Shown here in pieces: positions 1 through 6,607 of a DNA stretch of 6,607 nt. The translations under genes were made by a program, and so were the position numbers. The first letter of the stretch is position 1. The number at the start of each line of letters is the position of its first letter. Below the pieces are notes generated by a model. That model did not search any database. It was given only the letters and a program-made list of their open reading frames with translations, and was not told the DNA's origin. The DNA is from JBBKWG01 sp037968835 (GTDB lineage Bacteria > Pseudomonadota > Alphaproteobacteria > Rhodobacterales > Rhodobacteraceae): contig JBBKWG010000018.1 of NCBI GenBank assembly GCA_037968835.1, forward strand, positions 1 to 6,607, given 5' to 3'.

Positions 1-140
1 CGGTGCGCGACAACACCCGGGAGTCGATCGAGGCCGCGTTCCGGCGCCGACTTCAAAACGACCGCGCCAGCGAGTTCGGCGAGGCCTGCCGTCAGGTCGA
101 GCGGATTGCCGAGTTGCGGCTGATCGACAAGCTCCAATGA
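1..140 (+). CDS. uraD: OHCU decarboxylase, C-terminal end (partial)
   Basis: This is the last 45 codons of a reading frame that enters from the left edge (frame beginning at base 3) and stops at TGA 138-140. The visible tail contains NTRESIEAAFRRRL, then a short acidic/polar stretch, then VERIAELRLIDKL. This matches the C-terminal helices of 2-oxo-4-hydroxy-4-carboxy-5-ureidoimidazoline decarboxylase, where an N-T-R/K-x-x-I...F-x-x-R-L segment and an I-A-x-L-R-L segment close the fold. The enzyme performs the last step from urate to (S)-allantoin. Its catalytic residues lie upstream and cannot be checked. The stop overlaps the allA start as ATGA, so the two are probably co-transcribed and translationally coupled, which supports the assignment. 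The frame may be a stand-alone UraD or the C-terminal half of a fusion, for example with an allantoinase-type (PuuE) domain. The window cannot decide between these. Confidence 0.8.
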   Translation, partial: VRDNTRESIEAAFRRRLQNDRASEFGEACRQVERIAELRLIDKLQ

Positions 141-619
141 CCCGGACTGTCGCGATCAGGGCGATCTCGGCTGCGGAGTTCGCGCCGTTCGGCGATGTGA
201 TCGACACCGATGGCGCGCCCGACCGGATCATCAACCAGGGGCTGTGCGGCCGCTTCCACGACCGTGCGCTGCTCGATTTCGGAGACGGACGCGCCGGGGT
301 CAGCCTGTTTCGCGCCGAACCGCGCACGCTGCCGCTGGCGCTGGAGATGGTCGAACGGCACCCCGATGGCAGCCAGTGTTTCATTCCGATGAGCATGGAC
401 GGCTTTCTTGTCATCGTCGCGCCCGATCAGGGCGGAAGTCCCGGCGTGCCGCTGGCGTTCAGGACCGAAGCCGGGCAGGCGATCAATCTTCATCGCGGGA
501 CGTGGCACGGGGTGCTGTCGCCGCTGCGCGCACCGGGGCTGTTCGCGGTGGTCGATCGGATCGGCGCGGGGGCCAATCTTGAGGAGCATTGGTTCAAGGA
601 GCCGTGGACGGTGTCGTGA
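137..619 (+). CDS. allA: Ureidoglycolate lyase
   Basis: A complete 160-residue protein, the normal length for the family. It cleaves (S)-ureidoglycolate to glyoxylate and urea in the cytoplasm, the last step of ureide catabolism. Family signatures appear in order: FAPFGD near residues 15-20, INQG at 32-35, the F-H-D segment at 40-42, ERHPDGSQCFIPM at 73-85, FLVIVAP at 90-96, and a C-terminal block with GQAINLHRGTWHGVLSPL (113-130), VVDRIG (138-143) and NLEE (147-150). The ATG start overlaps the uraD stop by 4 nt. No clear Shine-Dalgarno sequence precedes it, so translation probably depends on coupling to the upstream gene. No truncation or missing motif is seen. The gene ends 18 nt from the stop of allE, which runs the opposite way. 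Identification rests on family motifs and the matching neighbours. Confidence 0.96.
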   Translation: MTRTVAIRAISAAEFAPFGDVIDTDGAPDRIINQGLCGRFHDRALLDFGDGRAGVSLFRAEPRTLPLALEMVERHPDGSQCFIPMSMDGFLVIVAPDQGGSPGVPLAFRTEAGQAINLHRGTWHGVLSPLRAPGLFAVVDRIGAGANLEEHWFKEPWTVS

Positions 620-637
620 CTGCGATCCCGGCGAACC

Positions 638-1465
<828 letters not shown>

Positions 1466-1489
1466 ATTGCGCGGATTTTCGGTTGCCGA

Positions 1490-3001
1490 CTAGTTGTTTC
1501 CGTCGCCCGAAAACCGGCCCGCATCCTCGGCAGCCTTGCGGATGGCGCGGGATTTGTTGACGGTTTCCTGCCACTCGGCCTCGGGATCGCTGTCCCAGAC
1601 GACACCGCCACCGGCCTGGATGTAAAGCGTCTGGTCTTTCAGAACGGCGGTGCGCAGCGCGATGCACATATCCATGTCACCGCCGGCGCTGAAATACCCG
1701 ACACCACCCCCGTAGACGCCGCGCTTTTCCGGCTCCAACTCGTCGATGATCTCCATCGCCCGGACCTTGGGCGCACCCGAGACGGTTCCGGCAGGCAGAC
1801 CGGCAAGCAGGGCCGACAACGCGTCGTGTTCGTCCGAAAGTTCGCCGACCACGTTCGACACGATGTGCATGACGTGGCTGTAGCGTTCGATGACGAATTC
1901 CTCGGTCGGGCGGACGGTGCCGATCTTCGCGACCCGTCCGACATCGTTGCGCCCGAGATCGAGCAGCATCAGATGTTCTGCCAGTTCCTTTTCGTCGGCC
2001 AGCAATTCGGCCTCAAGCGCGCGGTCCTCCTCAGGCGTGGCGCCGCGGGGGCGGGTTCCGGCGATGGGACGGATCGTCACCTCACCGTCGAACACCCGCA
2101 CCAGGATCTCGGGCGAGGCCCCGATCACCTGAAACCCGCCGAAATCGAAGTGGAACATGAACGGCGACGGGTTGGTGCGGCGGAGCGAGCGATAGAGCGC
2201 GAATGGCTTCAGCGGGAACGGTTGCGCCCAACGTTGCGAGGGCACGACCTGAAAGATGTCGCCTGCCTCGATATAGGCGCGGGCCTTGTCGACCGCGGCC
2301 ATATAGGCGTCCTTGGTGAAGTTCGAGACCGGCTCGGCGATCACCGCTTCGCTGCCCAGATCGCGGTCGCCGCCGGGCAGGGGACGTTCGAGATCGCGCA
2401 CGGCGTCCATGACCCGCTCGGCGGCCTGCGCATAGGCGGCGCGCGCCGACAACCCCGAGGCGGCCCACGCCGGAGCCACGACGATGACCTCGCCCTTGAC
2501 GCCATCGAGCACCGCCACGACCGACGGACGCAACATCACCGCATCGGGCAGGCCCAGCGGATCGGGGTTCACGTCGGGCAGGTTTTCGACCAGCCGGATC
2601 ATGTCATAGCCGAGATAGCCGAACAGCCCCGCCGCCGCGCCCGGCAGATCGTCCGGCAGGTCGATCCGGCTTTCGGCGATGAGTGCGCGCAGCGATGTCA
2701 GCGGGTCGGCCGGTTCGTCGATGAAGCTTTGCCGCTCGAACCGTGCCTGCCGGTTGATCCGTGCGCGCGTGCCGCGGCATTCCCAGATCAGGTCGGGCTT
2801 CATGCCGATGATCGAATAGCGCCCGCGCACCTCGCCCCCGGTCACGCTTTCCAGCATGAAGCTGTCGGCGCGCGCGTCGGTAAGTTTCAGCATGACCGAA
2901 ACCGGCGTATCGAGATCAGCAGCCAGCCTGCGATAAACGATCTGGTTGCGCCCGGCTTCGAAACTGGCGGCGAAATCGTCGTAGGCGGGCATCAGTGCCA
3001 T
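1490..3001 (-). CDS. trpE: Anthranilate synthase component I
   Basis: A 503-residue protein of normal TrpE length. With TrpG supplying ammonia from glutamine, it converts chorismate to anthranilate, the committed step of tryptophan synthesis. The N-terminal domain (about 25-170) contains LES (50-52) of the tryptophan feedback site, followed by GRYSIIG (60-66). The chorismate-binding domain (about 225-490) shows NPSPFMF (277-283), GASPEIL (294-300), PIAGTRPRG (312-320), AEHLMLLDLGRNDVGRV (341-357), HVMHIVSNVVGEL (376-388), GTVSGAPKVRAMEIIDELEP (405-424) and the final IQAGGGVVWDSDPEAEWQET (461-480). The intact LES and NPSPFMF motifs suggest normal feedback inhibition by tryptophan. There is no fused glutaminase domain and trpG is not in the window. 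The ATG shares its A with the TGA of the upstream foldase (TGATG), a coupling arrangement. No leader peptide or attenuator is possible directly upstream, because that DNA is coding. PabB is the alternative, but full-length similarity and the feedback motifs favour TrpE. Confidence 0.96.
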   Translation of the reverse strand: MALMPAYDDFAASFEAGRNQIVYRRLAADLDTPVSVMLKLTDARADSFMLESVTGGEVRGRYSIIGMKPDLIWECRGTRARINRQARFERQSFIDEPADPLTSLRALIAESRIDLPDDLPGAAAGLFGYLGYDMIRLVENLPDVNPDPLGLPDAVMLRPSVVAVLDGVKGEVIVVAPAWAASGLSARAAYAQAAERVMDAVRDLERPLPGGDRDLGSEAVIAEPVSNFTKDAYMAAVDKARAYIEAGDIFQVVPSQRWAQPFPLKPFALYRSLRRTNPSPFMFHFDFGGFQVIGASPEILVRVFDGEVTIRPIAGTRPRGATPEEDRALEAELLADEKELAEHLMLLDLGRNDVGRVAKIGTVRPTEEFVIERYSHVMHIVSNVVGELSDEHDALSALLAGLPAGTVSGAPKVRAMEIIDELEPEKRGVYGGGVGYFSAGGDMDMCIALRTAVLKDQTLYIQAGGGVVWDSDPEAEWQETVNKSRAIRKAAEDAGRFSGDGNN

Positions 3002-4842
3002 CAGGGAAGCTGGGCTTGAACCGCGTTGATGGCGGACTGATTGATGGTGACGCCGGTGTTGTCGAGGACGGACTGCGTATAGGCCGTCAGCAGGCTGTTT
3101 GAGATCGCCTCGGCGGTTTGCAGGGCGAACTGGGCGCGGACCGCCTGCGAGTCGGGCGTGGTCGGATCAGGCACCTGGATGCGGTCAATTCGCACCAGCC
3201 ACGCTTCGCCGCCTTCAGCCAGCACCCGCACTTCGTCGGTCTCCATGTCGAACACGATGTCGGTGAAATCGGGCGGCGTCCCTTCGACGAAACCATCGCG
3301 ACCAAGCGCGCGGTCGGTTTCGAGGCTGAGGCCAAGGGCTGCCATCTCGGAGCCATTCCGCAACCGTTCGGCCAGCGCGTTGGCCTGGATTTCCAGCGCC
3401 GATTGCGTCTGTTGAGCGACCCAGGCCTGGACCACCTCGGCGCGCACATCCTCGAACGGCTTCAGCGTCGGCGGCACGATTTCGTCAAGCGCGACCACGA
3501 CGATGCCACCGTCGTCGAGTTCGACAACCTCGGGGAAGGCGCCGGGTTCGGCGGCGGCTGCGGCGGCGCGGAAGGCGTCGTAAGCGGCGATACCCTCGCT
3601 GATGTCGTCGCGCCACTCGATCCGGTCGGCCTGCATGTCGGTGCGCTCGGCCAGCATTGCGACATCGGCGCCGCCTGCCAGCAGGTCTTCGATCTGGGCG
3701 ATGCTTTCGGTGATGATGCGCCGGGCACGATCTGCGGCGGCCTCGGCTGCGAGTTCATCGCGCACGTCCTCGAACGGCGTGTCCTGGGCTGCGAGAATCC
3801 CGTTCATGCGGTAAAGCGCGGGGCCAAGCAGCGACGGCAGCGGTCCGACGACATCGGGCTCTTCGAGCGCAAATATGGCGTCGGCAGCTTCGCCCAAATC
3901 GGCCGCGGCGACCTCGCCCATGTCGACGTCGTCAAGCGTCAGGCCACGCGCTTCGATCAAGTCGTCGAATGTCGCATTGCCCGCGTCCAGCCGCGCCCCG
4001 GCGTCGGCGGCTTCGGCGTCGGTTGCGAATACCAGACGTTCGACCAGACGCCGTTCGGGCTGCACGTATTCGTCGATGCGCCCGTCGTAAAGCGCGCGCA
4101 CCTGATCTTCGGCGACCTCGATCGACCCGACGATCATATCCGGCGAGAGCCACGCATAGTCGATGACGCGGGTTTCGGCTTGGGTGAAGGGTTCCGGGTT
4201 GGCGTCGTAATAGGCGCGCAGATCGTCGTCGGAGGGTTCGGACAAAGGTGCTTCGAGGTCGTCGGCGCCGAGCCTTGCCCATGTCACGTCGCGGGTTTCG
4301 CGGGCGAAATTGAACAGCGTGTCGACAAACAGATCGGGTGTCGCAACGCCCGCGCTGACGGCGGCGCGCAAAATGCCCGAGGCGGTTTCGCCGCGCACGC
4401 GTTCTTCGTAGTCCCGCACGTCGATGCCGTTCTGGCGCAGGGTGAATTCATAGGTTTCACGCTCGAAATTGCCCGACAGACCGCGGAACGTCGGGCTGCC
4501 CATGATCTCGCGGCTGACGTTCTCGTCGCCGACCGACAGACCAAGCACACTGGCCTCGTTTTCAAGCGCGGCCGAGCTTACAAGCTGCGACAACGCCGCG
4601 CTGTCGATCCCAAAGGCGCGGGCCTGGGCGAAGGTGATCTGCTGTCCGGTCGTGCGTTGGAAATTGCGCATTTGCGCTTCGAGCGCGCGGGCATAGTCGT
4701 TCACATCGACTTCGGTATCGCCGACCGTGGCGACCGAGCGGACCGAACCGCCGAAGTTCGTCGCACCGAAGCCCGCAAGACCAGCGATCAACAACGCCAT
4801 GATGATCCAGACGAAAACGTTCGCCGCCTTTTTCTTAGCCAT
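3001..4842 (-). CDS. PpiD-like SurA-N/parvulin-type periplasmic foldase
   Basis: A 613-residue membrane-anchored protein resembling PpiD, which helps fold secreted and outer-membrane proteins on the periplasmic side of the inner membrane. A short basic N-terminus (MAKKKAA) precedes one hydrophobic segment at about residues 9-29, a signal anchor leaving the rest periplasmic. A SurA-N/PpiD chaperone region follows (about 35-240), starting with VATVGDTEVDVNDYARALEA. A parvulin-like region covers about 255-360. The usual parvulin motifs are eroded. The strand that normally carries His in R-H-I-L reads RLVERLVF, and the G-G-D-L-G-W motif is reduced to DVDMGE, so prolyl isomerase activity is doubtful and a chaperone role is more likely. 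Two further parvulin-half-like segments appear at about 395-475 and 500-575. The ATG at 4842 has AAGGG 10 nt upstream. The stop overlaps the trpE start by one base. The family is clear, but the exact orthology to E. coli ppiD is not certain. Confidence 0.85.
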   Translation of the reverse strand: MAKKKAANVFVWIIMALLIAGLAGFGATNFGGSVRSVATVGDTEVDVNDYARALEAQMRNFQRTTGQQITFAQARAFGIDSAALSQLVSSAALENEASVLGLSVGDENVSREIMGSPTFRGLSGNFERETYEFTLRQNGIDVRDYEERVRGETASGILRAAVSAGVATPDLFVDTLFNFARETRDVTWARLGADDLEAPLSEPSDDDLRAYYDANPEPFTQAETRVIDYAWLSPDMIVGSIEVAEDQVRALYDGRIDEYVQPERRLVERLVFATDAEAADAGARLDAGNATFDDLIEARGLTLDDVDMGEVAAADLGEAADAIFALEEPDVVGPLPSLLGPALYRMNGILAAQDTPFEDVRDELAAEAAADRARRIITESIAQIEDLLAGGADVAMLAERTDMQADRIEWRDDISEGIAAYDAFRAAAAAAEPGAFPEVVELDDGGIVVVALDEIVPPTLKPFEDVRAEVVQAWVAQQTQSALEIQANALAERLRNGSEMAALGLSLETDRALGRDGFVEGTPPDFTDIVFDMETDEVRVLAEGGEAWLVRIDRIQVPDPTTPDSQAVRAQFALQTAEAISNSLLTAYTQSVLDNTGVTINQSAINAVQAQLP

Positions 4843-4846
4843 GCGT

Positions 4847-4863
4847 TTTCAGCCCTTCTGAAA
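4847..4863 (-). promoter_or_regulatory. Ribosome binding site of the foldase inside a small hairpin
   Basis: On the minus strand the sequence TTTCAG-AAGGG-CTGAAA forms a perfect 6-bp stem with a 5-nt loop. The loop is AAGGG, the Shine-Dalgarno sequence, ending 10 nt before the ATG at 4842. This supports that start codon. The stem is mostly A-U, so it is probably weak. Any regulatory role is inference. Confidence 0.45.
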
Positions 4864-4873
4864 TGGTCGCGAC

Positions 4874-4902
4874 TTCCTACGCGAGGCCCGGAAGCAGGGC
4901 AA
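4874..4902 (-). promoter_or_regulatory. Weak candidate promoter ahead of the foldase gene
   Basis: Within the 67-nt gap 4843-4910 the minus strand has TTGCCC (4902-4897), a 17-nt spacer, and TAGGAA (4879-4874). This is a poor match to -35/-10 consensus boxes (4 of 6 and 3 of 6). The spacing is right and this is the only real gap in the minus-strand run, so an internal promoter here is possible. The match is weak enough to arise by chance in DNA of this composition. Confidence 0.15.
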
Positions 4903-4910
4903 GAGGCGGC

Positions 4911-6104
4911 TCAGGGTGCGAAGGTTGCGAGGCGTCGGGCGAGTTCGGCGATTTCGGGGCGCGCAATGTTGGCAAACGCGATCCGAAGTCCGGTGTGGCA
5001 GATCGGATCGCCCGAGGGGGCGAACATCGTGGCGGGCAGGGCCAGCACCCCGGCGTCGCGCACCAGTTTCTGGGCGATTACCTCGGATGAGGCATCGAAT
5101 GGATGCGTCACGAAGGCGAAATAGGCCCCGAGGCCGAGAATGTTCCAGCCTTCGAGCGGCCCGAAATATTCGGCGACCGCTGCACGCCGGTCGAGGATTT
5201 CGTCACGCTCGCCGGCAAGCCACTGACGCAGGTTGCGCATACCCCAAAGCGCCGCTCGCTGGCCAAGCTGGTTGGCGCAGATGATGGTGGTGTCCTGAAA
5301 TTTCTCGATCTCGGCCAGCACCGCTGGCGAGGCGATGATCGCCCCGACCCTGTGGCCGGTCAGCCGATACGCCTTGGAAAAGGAGTAAAGGTCGATGACC
5401 GTGTCGCCCCAGTCTGGATCGGTGAACAGATCGTGGGGCGCACCGGACAGGCTGTGAAAGTCGCGGTAGGTTTCGTCGATGACCAGCGCAATCCCGTGCT
5501 CGCGGCAGAGATCGCGGAAGGCGGTGAGGGTCTCGGCCGGGTATTCGGCGCCCGTGGGATTGTTCGGCGTGACCAGCACGATGGCGCGTGTGCGGCTGCT
5601 TAGAAGGGCGCGCGCGGTGTCGACTTCGGGGATCATCTGCGCGTTCGTGGGTAGCGGGATCGCATGGACGCCGGTCATGTCGAGCCACATTTTGTGATTG
5701 AAATACCAGGGTGTTGGCAGAAGAACTTCATCTCCAGAACCGGCAAGCGTCGCCATTACCGCGCTGAACGCCTGATTGCACCCCGAGGTGATCGCGACGT
5801 CGCACGGGCGCACGCTGCCGCCGTAAACGCGACTCCATTCGTCTGCGACCTCGGCGCGCAGTTCCTCGAGTCCCAGCACCGGACCGTAAAGATGCGCGCC
5901 GGGATCGTTCAGTGCCGCATCGGCAATCGCGCGGCGCAATCCTTCGGGGGGCGGATCGACCGGCGCGGCTTGCGAGACGTTCAGAAGCGGGCGATCCGAC
6001 GGGAAAGTCACACCGTCAAGCCAGCGCCGCGCCTCGGGGATCGGTGGGGCATCGGTTGCGGCCACGGCGGGGTTCAGAGCGAAGCGAGCGACAGGTCTGG
6101 TCAT
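4911..6104 (-). CDS. Class I/II PLP-dependent aminotransferase, substrate unknown
   Basis: A complete 397-residue fold-type I aminotransferase of the aspartate aminotransferase superfamily. Expected landmarks are all present: YGPVLGLEELR (73-83), the cofactor-binding SGCNQAF (107-113), the aromatic stacking region TPWYFNHK (131-138), NNPTG (181-185), D210 and Y213 in VIDETYRDF, the Schiff-base lysine K244 in YSFSKAYRLTGHRVG with the phosphate-binding R252, and the substrate-carboxylate arginine R374 in GLRIAFAN. It should therefore be an active transaminase. The amino donor cannot be read from the sequence. It is not a class V ureidoglycine-glyoxylate aminotransferase, so direct membership of the ureide route is not supported. 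The ATG overlaps the stop of the upstream membrane-protein gene as ATGA, with an AGGA just ahead, so the two are probably co-expressed. The foldase gene follows after 67 nt. Confidence 0.9.
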   Translation of the reverse strand: MTRPVARFALNPAVAATDAPPIPEARRWLDGVTFPSDRPLLNVSQAAPVDPPPEGLRRAIADAALNDPGAHLYGPVLGLEELRAEVADEWSRVYGGSVRPCDVAITSGCNQAFSAVMATLAGSGDEVLLPTPWYFNHKMWLDMTGVHAIPLPTNAQMIPEVDTARALLSSRTRAIVLVTPNNPTGAEYPAETLTAFRDLCREHGIALVIDETYRDFHSLSGAPHDLFTDPDWGDTVIDLYSFSKAYRLTGHRVGAIIASPAVLAEIEKFQDTTIICANQLGQRAALWGMRNLRQWLAGERDEILDRRAAVAEYFGPLEGWNILGLGAYFAFVTHPFDASSEVIAQKLVRDAGVLALPATMFAPSGDPICHTGLRIAFANIARPEIAELARRLATFAP

Positions 6105-6589
6105 GTCCTGATCCGATCCTTTCGGGCATCCATGCCGCGCAATTCAAGAAACGACAGCGCGATCACCAGCATGTCGATGCCTGTCAGCACAAGCAGAAGC
6201 GCGTTTGGGGCTTGGGCGTATTTCCACAACTGGTAGCCAACGAACACGACAAGAATTGCGATCGAGGCGATGTAGGCCCACGGGCGGCCAAGGGCGAGCG
6301 CAGCAGCAACGCCAGCGTTAAGAACGCCGTGTAGAAGCAGGTAAACAGTGTAGAAACCATGTTCTGAGGTGACGCCGGAAAGGCCGCGCAGGATCATGCC
6401 GGCCAAAGGATCGGAGGGATCTTCGGACAATTCAAGCTGGACCAAGGCGCGGATAAAGCCGGTTGTGGCGTCTATCGGCAGAACGCCAATCAGGCCGCCC
6501 GAAATGATCTGGATGACGCCAAGCAGCGCCTTGAGGAAGATCGTCAGATAGAAAAGCCGCTCGACCGTGCCGCGTTCAGTCGGTCCCAC
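6101..6589 (-). CDS. DUF2127-like integral membrane protein
   Basis: A 162-residue predicted inner-membrane protein with four hydrophobic segments at about residues 12-38, 79-100, 103-124 and 128-149. A polar region (about 50-78, with ELSEDPSDP) lies between the first and second. The pattern LLLHGVLNAGVAAALALGRPWAYIASIAILVVFVGYQL, quoted here as LLLHGVLNAG (84-93), GRPWAY (101-106) and VGYQLWKY (117-124), followed by LLVLTGIDMLVI (132-143), matches the DUF2127 family of uncharacterised membrane proteins: a His-Gly in the second helix, a charged R/K-x-W-A-Y before the third, and a Thr/Gly-x-Asp in the last. No function is known to me. The start used is GTG at 6589. The frame stays open through to the window edge (6590-6607), so the true start may lie further upstream. 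The stop overlaps the aminotransferase start by 4 nt. Confidence 0.7.
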   Translation of the reverse strand: MGPTERGTVERLFYLTIFLKALLGVIQIISGGLIGVLPIDATTGFIRALVQLELSEDPSDPLAGMILRGLSGVTSEHGFYTVYLLLHGVLNAGVAAALALGRPWAYIASIAILVVFVGYQLWKYAQAPNALLLVLTGIDMLVIALSFLELRGMDARKDRIRT

Positions 6590-6607
6590 GGTAGGGCTCG
6601 ACGTATT

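Noticed and set aside
2990..3060. A trp leader peptide or attenuator upstream of trpE
   Set aside because: The DNA immediately upstream is the coding end of the foldase gene, overlapping trpE by one base. No Trp-rich short frame followed by alternative hairpins is present.
4879..4905. Possible terminator after the aminotransferase (GCCC...GGGC on the minus strand)
   Set aside because: The stem is only 4 bp with a 7-nt loop and no following T-run, so it is not distinguishable from chance in GC-rich sequence.
3118..5124. A 668-codon open frame on the + strand, antisense to the foldase and the end of the aminotransferase
   Set aside because: It shows no family motifs. Long stop-free antisense frames are expected where the sense gene uses GC-rich codons, and the sense-strand protein has a clear membrane anchor, domain order and RBS.
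4911..6104. Aminotransferase as ureidoglycine-glyoxylate aminotransferase of the ureide pathway
   Set aside because: That enzyme is a class V aminotransferase. This protein has class I/II signatures (NNPTG, SFSK, GLRIAFAN), and the hydrolytic enzyme AllE already covers the ureidoglycine step.

Overview
The window looks like a chromosomal segment of a GC-rich alphaproteobacterium, most likely in the Rhodobacterales. The reasons are its high GC content, tight gene packing with 1-4 nt overlaps, a free-standing TrpE rather than a TrpE-G fusion, and a PpiD/SurA-N type foldase directly in front of trpE. The taxonomic placement is an inference from gene content.

Layout. On the + strand, positions 1-619 hold the 3' end of a uraD (OHCU decarboxylase) reading frame. 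It overlaps allA (ureidoglycolate lyase) by ATGA. All other genes lie on the - strand and read right to left. First comes a small DUF2127-like membrane protein (6589-6101). It overlaps by ATGA a class I/II PLP-dependent aminotransferase (6104-4911). After a 67-nt gap come a PpiD-like periplasmic foldase (4842-3001), trpE (3001-1490, sharing one base with the foldase stop) and, 24 nt further on, allE, (S)-ureidoglycine aminohydrolase (1465-638). allE and allA converge with only 18 nt between their stop codons.

How the genes fit together. UraD, AllE and AllA belong to one route, purine (urate) breakdown. UraD makes (S)-allantoin, AllE turns (S)-ureidoglycine into (S)-ureidoglycolate and ammonia, and AllA cleaves ureidoglycolate to glyoxylate and urea. 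The steps between allantoin and ureidoglycine must be encoded outside the window. TrpE commits chorismate to tryptophan synthesis and needs a TrpG amidotransferase, which is also not present here. The foldase and the membrane protein/aminotransferase pair have no obvious metabolic link to either pathway.

I found no mobile element, CRISPR array, tRNA, rRNA or convincing terminator. No gap between genes exceeds 70 nt. I see nothing that amounts to a previously undescribed system. The points worth a second look are the junction between trpE and allE, the degenerate repeated parvulin-like architecture of the foldase, and a small hairpin that would display the foldase ribosome binding site.
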